Positions 26,014-35,722 of a stretch of DNA of 64,000 nt are shown one piece after another. Position 1 is the first letter of the stretch, and every line of letters begins with the position of its first letter. Position numbers and translations under genes: made by a program. Origin of the DNA: Streptomyces sp. H27-C3 (lineage in GTDB: Bacteria > Actinomycetota > Actinomycetes > Streptomycetales > Streptomycetaceae); contig NZ_JASITA010000014.1 of assembly GCF_030063415.1 (NCBI RefSeq), positions 1-64,000 on the forward strand, in the 5' to 3' direction. The notes below the pieces were generated by a model, which worked only from the letters and a program-made list of their open reading frames with translations, was not told where the DNA came from and searched no databases.

Positions 26014-27075
26014 GTGAGCAAGAAGCAGATCCCGGTCATCGTCCTCGCGGGCTTTCTGGGATCGGGCAAGACCACCTTGCTCAACCATCTCCTGGCCCGG
26101 AGCAGGGGCACCAGGATCGGCGCGATCGTCAATGACTTCGGGGCCATCGAGATCGACGCCATGGCGGTGGCCGGGCAGCTCGGGGACTCCACGGTCTCGC
26201 TCGGCAACGGCTGTCTGTGCTGCGCCGTCGACGCGAGCGAACTCGACGTGTACCTGGAGAAACTGGCCCGGCCCGCGGTCGGCCTCGACGTGATCGTCAT
26301 CGAGGCGAGCGGCCTCGCCGAGCCGCAGGAGCTGGTCCGGATGATCCTGGCCGGTGAGAACGACCGGGTGGTGTACGGCGGTCTTGCCGAGGTCGTGGAC
26401 GCCGCCGAGTTCGACGCGACCCGCGAGCGGCACCCCGAGATCGACCGGCATCTCGCCATCGCCGACCTCGTCGTTCTGAACAAGACGGACAGGGTGGCGC
26501 AGGAGCAGCTCGACCGCATCATCGCCACCATCGGCGACCTTACCGAGGGCGCGGCCGTGGTCCGTGCGGAGTACGGGCGGATCGATCCGGAGCTGCTCTT
26601 CGATCCCGCCGTGCTGCCCGACGGCGGGGAGCGGGCGCGCCAGTTGTCCTTCGAGGACCTGCGCGCCGAAGCGGACGAGGAGCACGGTGATCACGCCGAT
26701 CACCTGCACGCGGCGTACGCGAGCGTCTCCTTCGTCTCGCACGAGCCCATGAACCCGCGCCGCCTGATGGAGTTCCTCGACTCCAGGCCCGCGGGCCTCT
26801 ACCGGATCAAGGGGTACGTCGACTTCGGTTCCGCGGACGCCCGCAACCAGTACGCGGTGCATGCTGTCGGCCGGTTCCTGCGTTTCTACCCGGCGCCCTG
26901 GGGCCGGGAGGCGCCGCGCCTCACCCAGCTCGTACTCATCGGCTCCGGGATCGATGCCGATGCGCTGGGCAAGGAACTGGCGGAGTGCCGGGAGCCCGGA
27001 ACGCAGGACGCCCCACATGCTGCCGATGAGCGCAGCATGTGGGGCGTCCTGCGGTACGTACAGGCCGAGGACTGA
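26014..27075 (+). CDS. CobW/COG0523 family GTP-binding metallochaperone
   Basis: A 353-residue GTPase. It has Walker A GFLGSGKTT (about 13-21), the metal-binding GCLCC motif, the NKTD guanine motif and a His-rich loop (DEEHGDHADHLHAAY). The C-terminal CobW domain ends MWGVLRYVQ. Such proteins insert zinc, cobalt or other metals into client enzymes; the client is not evident here. The GTG at 26014 follows GAAAGG. A long perfect hairpin lies within its last 25 codons. Confidence 0.8.
   Translation: MSKKQIPVIVLAGFLGSGKTTLLNHLLARSRGTRIGAIVNDFGAIEIDAMAVAGQLGDSTVSLGNGCLCCAVDASELDVYLEKLARPAVGLDVIVIEASGLAEPQELVRMILAGENDRVVYGGLAEVVDAAEFDATRERHPEIDRHLAIADLVVLNKTDRVAQEQLDRIIATIGDLTEGAAVVRAEYGRIDPELLFDPAVLPDGGERARQLSFEDLRAEADEEHGDHADHLHAAYASVSFVSHEPMNPRRLMEFLDSRPAGLYRIKGYVDFGSADARNQYAVHAVGRFLRFYPAPWGREAPRLTQLVLIGSGIDADALGKELAECREPGTQDAPHAADERSMWGVLRYVQAED
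27002..27053. terminator. 22-bp perfect hairpin inside the end of the CobW gene
   Basis: Arms 27002-27023 and 27032-27053 are exact complements with an 8-nt loop. The right arm ends 22 nt before the CobW stop codon, so the hairpin is translated. It also lies 45 nt beyond the stop of the convergent parC gene. It probably ends transcription from both sides. Confidence 0.7.
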
Positions 27076-27097
27076 TCCGGCCCGATCGTCTTCCCGG

Positions 27098-29551
27098 CTA
27101 CACGGGTCCCGCCAGCGCCGCGACCTCGGCCGGCAGCGGGGTGCCCGAGCCGTCCCGGCGCGGGTCCTGGGCCGGCAGTTCCACCGGTGTGCCGTTCTTC
27201 TGGGCCGCGCGTGGTGGCGCCGTCCCCGCCCAGGCCAGGATCAAGGTGTCCTCCCCCCGGAGGAACCGCTGGCAGCGCACCCCGCCGGTGGCCCGGCCCT
27301 TGCGCGGATACTGGTCGAACGGCGTGAGCTTGGCCGATGTCTCGGTGTCCCCGAGCAGCGTGCCGCGCGCCCCGGCGACGGTGAACACCACGGCGTCGGC
27401 CGCCGGGTCCACCGCGCTGAAGGAGATCACCTTGGCGCCGTCGGCGAGCTTGACGCCCGCCATGCCGCCGGCGGGACGGCCCTGCGGCCTTACCTGCCCG
27501 GCCTGGAAGCGCAACAGCTGGGCGTCGTCGGTGATGAAGACCAGGTCCTCCTCGCCCGTGCGCAGTTCGGCCGCGCCGACCACCCGGTCACCGTCCCGCA
27601 GGGAGATGACCTCCAGTTCTTCCTTGTTGGACGGGTAGTCCGGGACGACCCGCTTCACTACGCCCTGCTCGGTGCCGAGCGCCAGCCCCGGTGAGGACTC
27701 GTCGAGAGTGGTGAGACAGATCAGGGTCTCGTCCGCCTCCAGGGACAGGAACTCCGAAACCGGCGCCCCGCCCGAGAGATTGGGCGCGGACGCGGTGCCG
27801 GGCAGCTGCGGCAGGTCGATCACGGCCAGCCGCAAAAGCCGGCCGTCCGACGTGACCGCCCCCACGTCGCCCCGCGCCGTGGCGGGCACCGCCGAGATGA
27901 TCACATCGTGCTTGGCGCGCCGGGCGTCGTCCATGACCAGCGGCTCGCCATTGGCCGTACGCGCGAGCAGCCCTGTCGACGACAGGAGGACGCGGCAGGG
28001 ATCGTCCGCGACCTCCAGCGGCACCGCGGCGATCGGTGAACTGCCCGACTCCAGCAGGACCGTGCGCCGGTCCGTGCCGAACTTCTTCGCCACCGCGGCC
28101 AGCTCGGTCGAGACCATCTTGCGCAGCTCGACGTCCGACTCCAGGATGCCGGTCAGCTCGTCGATCTCGCCGTTCAGCCGGTCGCGCTCGCTCTCCAGCT
28201 CGATCTTGTCGAACCTGGTGAGCCGGCGCAGCGGCGTGTCCAGGATGTACATCGTCTGGATCTCGCTGAGCGAGAACTGCTCGATCAGCCGCTGCTTGGC
28301 CTGCGCCGAATTGTCACTGGAGCGGATGAGGCGGATGACCTCGTCGATGTCGAGCAGGGCGACGAGCAGGCCCTCGACCAGGTGCAGCCGGTCGCGCCGC
28401 TTGGTGCGCCGGAACTCGCTGCGGCGGCGCACGACCTCGAAGCGGTGGTCCAGATAGACCTCAAGAAGCTCTTTGAGCCCCAGCGTCAACGGCTGACCGT
28501 CCACCAGCGCCACATTGTTGATGCCGAAGGACTCCTCCATCGGCGTCAGCTTGTAGAGCTGCTCAAGGACGGCCTCGGGGACGAAGCCGTTCTTGATCTC
28601 GATGACCAGACGCAGTCCGTGCATGCGGTCGGTGAGGTCCTTGACGTCCGCGATGCCCTGGAGCTTCTTCGCGGAGACGAGGTCCTTGATCTTGGCGATC
28701 ACCTTCTCGGGGCCGACGGTGAACGGCAGTTCGGTGATGACCAGGCCCTTGCGGCGTGGCGTCACGTCCTCGATGGTCGCCGTCGAACGGATCTTGAAGG
28801 TGCCGCGGCCGTTCTCGTAGGCGTCCTTGATTCCGCCCAGGCCAACGATCCGGCCGCCGGTCGGCAGGTCGGGTCCTGGCACGAAACGCATCAGCGTCTC
28901 AAGGTCGGCACCCGGGTGCTTGATCAGGTGCCGGGCGGCGGCGATCACCTCGCCCAGGTTGTGCGGTGGCATGTTCGTCGCCATGCCGACGGCGATTCCG
29001 GAAGCGCCGTTGACCAGCAGGTTCGGGTAGGCCGCAGGGAGCACGACCGGCTCCCGCTCCTGCCCGTCGTAGTTCGCCGTGAAGTCGGCGGTGTCCTCGT
29101 CGATCGACTCGGTCATCAGCGACGTGGCGTCGGCCATCCGGCATTCGGTGTACCGCATGGCGGCCGGCGGGTCGTCGTTGCCGAGGGAGCCGAAGTTCCC
29201 GTGTCCGTCGACCAAGGGCAGCCGCATCGAGAACGGCTGCGCCATCCGGACGAGCGCGTCGTAGATCGACGCGTCGCCGTGCGGGTGGAGCTTACCCATC
29301 ACCTCGCCGACGACGCGGGCGCATTTCACATAGCCGCGGTCGGTCCGCAGCCCCATCTCGTTCATCTGGTAGACGATGCGGCGGTGCACCGGCTTCATGC
29401 CGTCGCGGGCGTCGGGCAGCGCTCGCGAGTAGATCACCGAGTACGCGTACTCGAGGAAGGAGCCCTGCATTTCGTCGACGACGTCGACATCGAGGATCTT
29501 CTCCTCGAACGCATCGTCCGGCGGCGGGGTCTTCGTGCTGCGGCGGGCCAT
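27098..29551 (-). CDS. parC: DNA topoisomerase IV subunit A
   Basis: An 817-residue type IIA topoisomerase A subunit (ParX in some Streptomyces work). The breakage-reunion domain has RALPDARDGMKPVHRRI, GEVMGKLHPHGD and the catalytic tyrosine in AAMRYTECRM. The C-terminal domain forms the beta-pinwheel, and the GyrA-box QRRGGKG is absent, which favours ParC over GyrA. AAGGAG lies 13 nt upstream of the ATG. The partner parE is 15 kb away and on the opposite strand, not in an operon. It unlinks replicated chromosomes. Confidence 0.9.
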   Translation of the reverse strand: MARRSTKTPPPDDAFEEKILDVDVVDEMQGSFLEYAYSVIYSRALPDARDGMKPVHRRIVYQMNEMGLRTDRGYVKCARVVGEVMGKLHPHGDASIYDALVRMAQPFSMRLPLVDGHGNFGSLGNDDPPAAMRYTECRMADATSLMTESIDEDTADFTANYDGQEREPVVLPAAYPNLLVNGASGIAVGMATNMPPHNLGEVIAAARHLIKHPGADLETLMRFVPGPDLPTGGRIVGLGGIKDAYENGRGTFKIRSTATIEDVTPRRKGLVITELPFTVGPEKVIAKIKDLVSAKKLQGIADVKDLTDRMHGLRLVIEIKNGFVPEAVLEQLYKLTPMEESFGINNVALVDGQPLTLGLKELLEVYLDHRFEVVRRRSEFRRTKRRDRLHLVEGLLVALLDIDEVIRLIRSSDNSAQAKQRLIEQFSLSEIQTMYILDTPLRRLTRFDKIELESERDRLNGEIDELTGILESDVELRKMVSTELAAVAKKFGTDRRTVLLESGSSPIAAVPLEVADDPCRVLLSSTGLLARTANGEPLVMDDARRAKHDVIISAVPATARGDVGAVTSDGRLLRLAVIDLPQLPGTASAPNLSGGAPVSEFLSLEADETLICLTTLDESSPGLALGTEQGVVKRVVPDYPSNKEELEVISLRDGDRVVGAAELRTGEEDLVFITDDAQLLRFQAGQVRPQGRPAGGMAGVKLADGAKVISFSAVDPAADAVVFTVAGARGTLLGDTETSAKLTPFDQYPRKGRATGGVRCQRFLRGEDTLILAWAGTAPPRAAQKNGTPVELPAQDPRRDGSGTPLPAEVAALAGPV

Positions 29552-29764
29552 CGCGGCTGCGGCTCCTTCGCGGTTCTGTAGGGCAAGTTCTGGGTCTGAC
29601 GCCGACCATTGTGGACCGGCGCACTGACATCCCCGACCTCGACCCGTCCGAAGCGCCCTCCAGGACGTTCCCTGAGGGCGTATCCGGAACGGGAACTTCG
29701 CCAGGTGTCAGCACGCTTGCATACAGTGGCAGGACTTCTCCTTATCGCGATCGAAGGGACGTAC

Positions 29765-31120
29765 ATGCCCATGGGTCACACGGCCACAGTGCAGGCCGGC
29801 TCCGGCGGCCTGACAGCGACTGAGCACCGGCTGGCCAATGGCCTTCGGGTGGTGCTTTCCGAGGACCACCTGACCCCGGTTGCCGCGGTCTGCCTCTGGT
29901 ACGACGTCGGTTCGCGGCACGAGGTCAAGGGCCGCACGGGCCTGGCTCACCTCTTCGAGCACCTGATGTTCCAGGGTTCGGCGCAGGTGAAGGGCAACGG
30001 CCACTTCGAGCTGGTGCAGGGTGCGGGCGGTTCGCTCAACGGCACGACCAGCTTCGAGCGCACCAACTATTTCGAGACGATGCCCACCCACCAGGTGGAG
30101 CTGGCCCTGTGGCTGGAAGCCGACCGGATGGGCTCATTGCTCGCCGCGCTCGACGAAGAGTCCATGGAGAATCAGCGCGACGTCGTCAAGAACGAGCGCC
30201 GCCAGCGGTACGACAATGTGCCCTACGGCACGGCATTCGAGAAGCTGACCGCCCTGTCGTACCCCGAGGGACACCCGTACCACCACACGCCGATCGGTTC
30301 GATGACCGACCTGGACGCCGCGACGCTCGAAGACGCACGGACCTTCTTCCGTACGTACTACGCGCCCAACAACGCGGTGATCTCGGTCGTCGGCGACATC
30401 GACGCCGAGCAGACGCTCGCCTGGATCGAGAAGTACTTCGGCTCCATCCCGTCCCACGACGGCAAGCAGCCCCCGCGTGACGGCTCCCTTCCCGACATCA
30501 TCGGCTCGGAGCTGCGCGAGGTCGTCGAGGAGGACGTCCCGGCCCGCGCGCTGATGGCCGCCTACCGGCTGCCGCAGGACGGCACCCGCGAGGCGGACGC
30601 GGCCGATCTGGCCCTCACCGTCCTCGGTGGCGGCGAGTCCTCCCGGCTGCACAACCGGCTGGTCCGCCGCGACCGCACAGCCGTCGCGGCCGGCTTCGGC
30701 CTGCTGCGTCTGTCGGGCGCGCCCTCGCTCGGCTGGCTCGATGTCAAGACGTCGGCCGGCGTGGAGATTCCCGACATCGAGCGCGCCGTCGACGAGGAGC
30801 TGGCGACGTTCGCCGCCGAGGGCCCCACGCCCGAGGAGATGGAGCGCGCGCAGGCCCAGCTGGAGCGCGAGTGGCTCGACCGGCTCGGCACGGTCGCCGG
30901 CCGCGCCGACGAACTCTGCCGCTACGCCGTCCTGTTCGGCGACCCGCAGCTCGCGCTGACCGCGGTCCAGCGCGTTCTGGACGTCACCGCGCAAGAGGTG
31001 CAGGCAGCCGCCAAGGCCAGGCTCCGCCCGGACAACAGGGCGGTCCTGGTGTACGAACCGACCCAGGCCGACGCGGACGCCGCCGACGAGACCGAAGAGC
31101 AGGAAGGGGCGGACCTGTGA
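29765..31120 (+). CDS. M16 zinc metallopeptidase, catalytic subunit
   Basis: A 451-residue pitrilysin-family peptidase. The inverted zinc motif H-x-x-E-H is intact (GLAHLFEHLMFQGS, about 60-73), and a downstream acidic ligand lies in ENQRDVVKNERRQ. The protein lacks a signal peptide. ATG 29765 has GAAGGGA upstream. The stop overlaps the next gene (GTGA), whose product is the non-catalytic partner. M16 pairs form clam-shell heterodimers that degrade peptides. Confidence 0.85.
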   Translation: MPMGHTATVQAGSGGLTATEHRLANGLRVVLSEDHLTPVAAVCLWYDVGSRHEVKGRTGLAHLFEHLMFQGSAQVKGNGHFELVQGAGGSLNGTTSFERTNYFETMPTHQVELALWLEADRMGSLLAALDEESMENQRDVVKNERRQRYDNVPYGTAFEKLTALSYPEGHPYHHTPIGSMTDLDAATLEDARTFFRTYYAPNNAVISVVGDIDAEQTLAWIEKYFGSIPSHDGKQPPRDGSLPDIIGSELREVVEEDVPARALMAAYRLPQDGTREADAADLALTVLGGGESSRLHNRLVRRDRTAVAAGFGLLRLSGAPSLGWLDVKTSAGVEIPDIERAVDEELATFAAEGPTPEEMERAQAQLEREWLDRLGTVAGRADELCRYAVLFGDPQLALTAVQRVLDVTAQEVQAAAKARLRPDNRAVLVYEPTQADADAADETEEQEGADL

Positions 31121-32523
31121 CCGACACCGCTGCCGCCAGCATGACGTTCCACCCGCAGCCCGGTGCGGGCACCGCCACCCCGTGGGCCTTCCCCGCCCCC
31201 GAGCGGGGCGCCCTGCCCAACGGCCTGACCGTGCTGCGCTGCCACCGCCCGGGCCAGCAGGTCATGGCCGTCGAGATCTTCCTCGCCGCCCCGCTGGAGG
31301 CCGAGCCCGAGGGCCTCGACGGCATCGCCACGATCATGGCGAGGGCCTTCTCCGAGGGCACCGACAAGCACTCCGCCGAGGAGTTCGCCGCCGAGCTGGA
31401 GCGCTGCGGCGCCACGCTCGACGCATACGCGGATCACCCCGGCCTCCGGGTCTCCCTGGAGGTCCCGGTCTCCCGGCTGCCCAAGGCGCTCGGCCTGCTC
31501 GCCGACGCGCTGCGCGCACCCGCCTTCGCGGACGCCGAGATCGAGCGCCTGGTGGCCAACAGGCTCGACGAGATCCCTCACGAGGCGGCGAATCCGTCGA
31601 GGCGCGCGGCCAAGCAGCTCTCCAAGGAGCTCTTCCCGGCCACCTCGCGCATGTCGCGCCCCCGCCAGGGCACCGAGGAGACGGTCAAGCGCATCGACGC
31701 CGTCGGCGTCAAGGGCTTCTACGGCGCGCACGTGCGCCCGGCGACGGCCACCGCCGTGGTCGTCGGCGACCTCGAAGGCGTCGACCTGGACGCCGTACTG
31801 GCCGAGACCCTCGGGGTCTGGACGGGCAACACCGCCCCGGCCCGCCCCGTGCCGCCGATCACCGCCGACGACACGGGTCGCGTCGTCATCGTGGACCGGC
31901 CCGGCGCTGTGCAGACACAGCTGCTGATCGGCCGGATCGGCGCCGACCGGCACGACCGTGTGTGGCCGGCCCAGGTGCTCGGTACGTACTGCCTGGGCGG
32001 CACCCTCACCTCGCGTCTGGACCGCGTCCTGCGCGAGGAGAAGGGCTACACCTACGGCGTGCGCGCCTTCGGCCAGGTGCTGCGCTCCGCCGCCCCCTCC
32101 TCGGAGGGCGGAGCCACCGGTGCGGCGATGCTCGCCATCAGCGGCTCGGTGGACACCGAGTCCACCGGACCCGCGCTCGACGACCTCTGGAAGGTGCTGC
32201 GCACCCTCGCGGCCGGCGGCCTCACGGACGCCGAGCGCGATGTCGCCGTGCAGAACCTGGTGGGTGTCGCGCCGCTCAAGTACGAGACGGCCGCCGCGGT
32301 CGCCGGCACGCTGGCCGACCAGGTCGAGCAGCAGCTGCCCGACGACTTCCAGGCCCAGCTGTACGCACGCCTCGCCGAGACGGGCACGGTGGAGGCCACC
32401 GCGGCCGTCGTCAGCGCCTTCCCCGATGACCGCCTGGTCACGGTGCTCGTGGGGGACGCTTCGCAGATCGAGGAGCCCGTCAGGGCCCTCGGCATCGGTG
32501 AAGTGACGGTGGTCACGGGCTGA
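31117..32523 (+). CDS. M16 family peptidase-like protein, inactive partner
   Basis: A 468-residue protein coupled to the previous gene by a GTGA overlap. The M16 fold is clear (GALPNGLTVLRCHRPGQQVM; LGGTLTSRLDRVLREEKGYT). The position of the zinc motif reads GLDGIATIMARAFSEG, with no H-x-x-E-H. It keeps the conserved R/Y substrate-binding region near the C-terminus. It probably pairs with the active subunit and is not itself a protease. Confidence 0.8.
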   Translation: MTDTAAASMTFHPQPGAGTATPWAFPAPERGALPNGLTVLRCHRPGQQVMAVEIFLAAPLEAEPEGLDGIATIMARAFSEGTDKHSAEEFAAELERCGATLDAYADHPGLRVSLEVPVSRLPKALGLLADALRAPAFADAEIERLVANRLDEIPHEAANPSRRAAKQLSKELFPATSRMSRPRQGTEETVKRIDAVGVKGFYGAHVRPATATAVVVGDLEGVDLDAVLAETLGVWTGNTAPARPVPPITADDTGRVVIVDRPGAVQTQLLIGRIGADRHDRVWPAQVLGTYCLGGTLTSRLDRVLREEKGYTYGVRAFGQVLRSAAPSSEGGATGAAMLAISGSVDTESTGPALDDLWKVLRTLAAGGLTDAERDVAVQNLVGVAPLKYETAAAVAGTLADQVEQQLPDDFQAQLYARLAETGTVEATAAVVSAFPDDRLVTVLVGDASQIEEPVRALGIGEVTVVTG

Positions 32524-32751
32524 GCCCGTCCTGCCGCACTCGCATGGAGGTACATAGCGGGATGTAGAGGGGCCTCGGTGGCCGACAGGCCGCCGGGGTC
32601 CTTCCCGTATGTCCGGTTTGTTGCGGTGGTTGCCTGTCTGGTGTGTGGGGTGCGTTACAAAACGCTCTGTCTGTTTGGTGATTGAAAGATGTGCCGTTTA
32701 GCGTCGGTCCGGCTGTTCGTCGCATGAGCCGCAGCCGCGGCAACCGGACAG

Positions 32752-32906
32752 TCATCGCCGAGTCCCCGTCAGGCGCGAGCCTGGGGAGCCGGGGACCCAT
32801 TCAGTCCCTGGGGTGAATCGGACGCCTCCGTACCGCGGAGGGGCCCGTAGGAGACCTTCCTGCTCCGAACCCGTCAGCTAACCCGGTAGGCGAGAAGGAA
32901 GGAAAG
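32752..32906 (+). ncRNA. Cyclic di-AMP riboswitch (ydaO/yuaA type)
   Basis: The leader of the M23 peptidase gene contains the conserved blocks of this class in order: GGGGAGCCGGGGACCCA (32783-32799), GGGGTGAATCG (32810-32820), and CCGAACCCGTCAGCTAACCC (32865-32884) followed by GGTAGGCG. It ends at AAGGAAGGAAAGGATCAG, next to the ribosome site. In Streptomyces this riboswitch controls cell-wall hydrolase genes, and binding of c-di-AMP turns expression off. The remaining upstream part (32524-32751) holds a GCGTT-ACAA-AACGC inverted repeat near 32652. Confidence 0.9.
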
Positions 32907-32919
32907 GATCAGCCCCTCC

Positions 32920-33738
32920 ATGGCGTTCAGCCGCACCACCGGGAAGCACCGGCGTCCCAGCCGCATGACGCGCAGAAGCGCGAACATCGCAGGCGTTGCC
33001 GCCCTCGCGACGACCGGCGTCATCGGAACGCTGGCCTCTCCGGCGCTCGCCGCCGAGGACAAGGGCGCAGGCGCCGCCCACTCCGTCGAGGACACCGGCC
33101 TGACCCAGGCCATCGTCATCAACGACTCCCTGGCCGACCAGATAGACGCCCAGGCCCAGGCGCAGCACCAGGCCGCCGAGAAGGCCGAGCGCAAAGCCGC
33201 GGCCGAGCGCAGGGCCGCCGCGGAGCGCAAGGCCGAAGCCGAGCGCAAGGCCGAGGCGAAGGCCAAGAAGGAGCGCGACGAGCGCGAGGCCAAGGAGCGC
33301 GCCGCCCGTGCGGCCGAGCGCAAGCGCCTCACCTCGTACACGCTCCCGGTCGCCGGCTCCGCCGTGACCACCGGCTACAAGTCCGGCGGCTCGCTCTGGT
33401 CCTCCGGCAGCCACTCCGGCGTCGACTTCCGTGCCGCGTCCGGCACTTCTGTCGTGGCCGTCGGCGCGGGCACCGTCGTCGAGGCAGGCTGGGGCGGCGC
33501 GTACGGCAACAACATTGTCATCAGGATGAACGACGGCACGTTCACGCAGTACGGCCACCTCTCGTCCATCACCGCCACCGTCGGCCAGGCCGTCACGCCC
33601 GGCCAGCAGATAGGCATCTCGGGCTCGACCGGCAACTCGACCGGCCCGCACCTGCACTTCGAGGCCCGTACGAGCGCCGAGTACGGCTCGGACATGGACC
33701 CGGTCGCGTACCTGCGCGGACACGGCGTCAACGCCTGA
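32920..33738 (+). CDS. Secreted M23 peptidoglycan endopeptidase
   Basis: A 272-residue precursor. A signal peptide (IAGVAALATTGVIGTLASPA, then LAAED) precedes a highly charged Ala/Lys/Glu coiled coil (about 85-145). The C-terminal LytM domain carries SHSGVDF and GPHLHFEA, which give the zinc ligands. It cleaves peptide cross-links of the cell wall during growth or germination. ATG 32920 lies just after the c-di-AMP riboswitch, so output should follow turgor or osmotic signalling. Confidence 0.9.
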   Translation: MAFSRTTGKHRRPSRMTRRSANIAGVAALATTGVIGTLASPALAAEDKGAGAAHSVEDTGLTQAIVINDSLADQIDAQAQAQHQAAEKAERKAAAERRAAAERKAEAERKAEAKAKKERDEREAKERAARAAERKRLTSYTLPVAGSAVTTGYKSGGSLWSSGSHSGVDFRAASGTSVVAVGAGTVVEAGWGGAYGNNIVIRMNDGTFTQYGHLSSITATVGQAVTPGQQIGISGSTGNSTGPHLHFEARTSAEYGSDMDPVAYLRGHGVNA

Positions 33739-33778
33739 CACGGCGCGGCCCCCGCATTCCCGAAGGCCCCGGCTTATT

Positions 33779-34843
33779 GAGTTCCAGTGGTCGTGGCAAC
33801 ACCCCGGCTCAGGGGATGCGATGGACTTCGAGATCCGTGAGGACCGCAAGCCACAGGGGCCCAGGAAGCTCGCCAGGGAGCGAGCGGCATACTTCCGGCC
33901 CATGCGGCAGGGCATGAGTAACACGCAGGCGTGTCGGATCGTCGGGATCAACCGGCGGACCGGGAAGCGCCGGCGATACGGGCGCAACCCGTCGGGCAAG
34001 CAGAAGGCGGCTCCACCGGCCAACACGGTGGAGCCGTCCTCTGCACCGTCCCGGTACCTTCGCGAGGAAGAGCGGACCCACATCGCCGACCGGCTACGGG
34101 AGAAGGCGACGGTCCGGGCGATCGCCGCCGAGCTGGGTCGCAGTCCCTCCACGGTCAGCCGGGAGATCCGCCGCAACCGGCACCCGGGCAACGGCCACTA
34201 CCGGCCGCACGCCGCCCAGGCCCCGTGCCGATGCCCGCCGGCCCCGCCCCAAGCCGGGGAAGATCGGCCAGAACCCCGAACTACGGGGCTTCGTCCAGGA
34301 CCGCCTGACCATGCGGTGGAGCCCTGAACAGATCTGTCAGGCTCTCCGCAGCCGCTTCCCCGAGCGCCCGGAAACGCACGTGGTCCACGAGACGATCTAC
34401 CAGGCCCTCTACGTCCAGGGCCGCGGTGAACTGCGGCGAGAACTGGCCAGGGCACTACGGACCGGAGCGTATGCGCGACGCCCTGGCCGAGACGGTCCAG
34501 ACCCTCCCACCCCACTTGATGCGATCCCTCACCTGGGACCAGGGCACCGAGATGGCCGCCCACCACTCCTTCAGCGTCACCACCGGCGTCCCGGTCTACT
34601 TCTGCAACCCCGGCAGCCCCTGGCAGCGCGGCTCGAACGAGAACACCAACCGCCTTGCTCCGCCAGTACTTCCCCAAGAGCACCGACCTGGCACTCCACA
34701 CCCGCGACCACCTCGACACCGTCGCCGCCGAACTCAACAGCCGCCCACGCAAGACGCTCGGCTGGGAAACCCCAGCCGAGCGTCTGTCTAAACTGCTCGC
34801 GGCCTGAACAACCGACCACGTGTTGCGACGACTCCTAGAATCC
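33779..34843 (+). mobile_element. Degenerate IS30-family element
   Basis: Imperfect 24-bp inverted repeats bound the element: left 33779-33802, right 34820-34843. The inner 13 positions agree at 12 (GTCGTGGCAACAC against GTCGTCGCAACAC). Between them is a broken IS30-type transposase. No target duplication is evident. It lies between the M23 gene and a GntR gene and disrupts neither. Confidence 0.7.
33821..34807 (+). pseudogene. IS30-family transposase, internally deleted and frameshifted
   Basis: Three segments of one transposase appear in different frames. The first is the N-terminal HTH region (IREDRKPQGPRKLARERAAY; IAAELGRSPSTVSREIRRN). The second is RWSPEQICQALRSRFPERPE. The third is VQTLPPHLMRSLTWDQGTEM, then YFCNPGSPWQRGSNENTN. 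The link between the second and third lacks about 60 residues with the first catalytic Asp of the DDE triad. A one-base insertion (CCTTGC for CCTGC, about 34652) shifts the end, which then reads LNSRPRKTLGWETPAERL. It cannot be active. Confidence 0.8.
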
Positions 34844-35038
34844 GCCACCTCGTGCGGGGGCCTTCGGCGTACCCGGGTGCGCGCGTACGTGACTCCGCCC
34901 GTCCGCGACCTCGCGGAGATGGCCAAAAGATATCCATGAATTCCGGCCGCCCATCGGAAATTCGCGATTGCTGCAATAGAGTCGCAGAACAGGAGTGGAT
35001 CGACCGCGTTTCGCGGGGATTGAGGCGGAGGTTCGGCC

Positions 35039-35722
35039 ATGCGCATTCCTGCGCATTCGGTATGCACGGCAATCCGTGACGACATCGTCCGCGGTGTCTT
35101 CGAGCGGGGCGGCCGGCTCACCGAGGAGCTGCTGGCGCGCCGCTACGGCGTCTCGCGCGTCCCGGTGCGCGAGGCCCTGCGCACCCTGGAGTCCGAGGGG
35201 TTCGTCACCACCCGCCGGCACGCGGGGGCCTGCGTCGCCGAGCCCACCGAGCAGGACGCCGCCGACCTCCTGGAGGTCCGGACGCTGCTGGAGCCGCTGG
35301 GCGCCGCACGGGCCGCCAGGCGGCGCACCGACGCGCACCTCAAGGTGTTGCGCGGCCTGGTCAGGCTCGGTCAGGAGCGGGCCCGCCGGGGGCAGGGCGA
35401 GGATCTGCGCTCACTCGGCGGCTGGTTCCACGAGACGCTCGCCCAGGCCTCCGGCAGCCCCGGCCTGACGGCGCTGCTCACCCAGCTCAGGCACAAGGTC
35501 ACCTGGATGTACGCCGTCGAGCAGCACGCCCGTCCGGTCGAGTCCTGGGCGGAGCACGGCGCGATCGTGGACGCGGTGGCGCGCGGCGACGCGGAGCGGG
35601 CCAGGGCGCTGACCGCGCTGCACGCCGAACGCGCGGTCCCGGCGCACCGGCTGCGCCACCCCGCACCGGAACGGGTGAGGACTTCGCAACACGCCGTAAA
35701 CACCGCGGGCGGCCACAATTAA
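35039..35722 (+). CDS. GntR/FadR family transcriptional regulator
   Basis: A 227-residue regulator with GGAGG seven bases before the ATG. The N-terminal winged helix reads LTEELLARRYGVSRVPVREA, then LRTLESEGFVTTRRHAG. The FCD-type helical domain holds the metal/ligand residues typical of FadR-family regulators (DLLEVRTLLEPLGAARAARR; WFHETLAQASGSPGL). The ligand is unknown. It is convergent with ptsH; a hairpin with a long G run lies between them. Confidence 0.85.
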   Translation: MRIPAHSVCTAIRDDIVRGVFERGGRLTEELLARRYGVSRVPVREALRTLESEGFVTTRRHAGACVAEPTEQDAADLLEVRTLLEPLGAARAARRRTDAHLKVLRGLVRLGQERARRGQGEDLRSLGGWFHETLAQASGSPGLTALLTQLRHKVTWMYAVEQHARPVESWAEHGAIVDAVARGDAERARALTALHAERAVPAHRLRHPAPERVRTSQHAVNTAGGHN

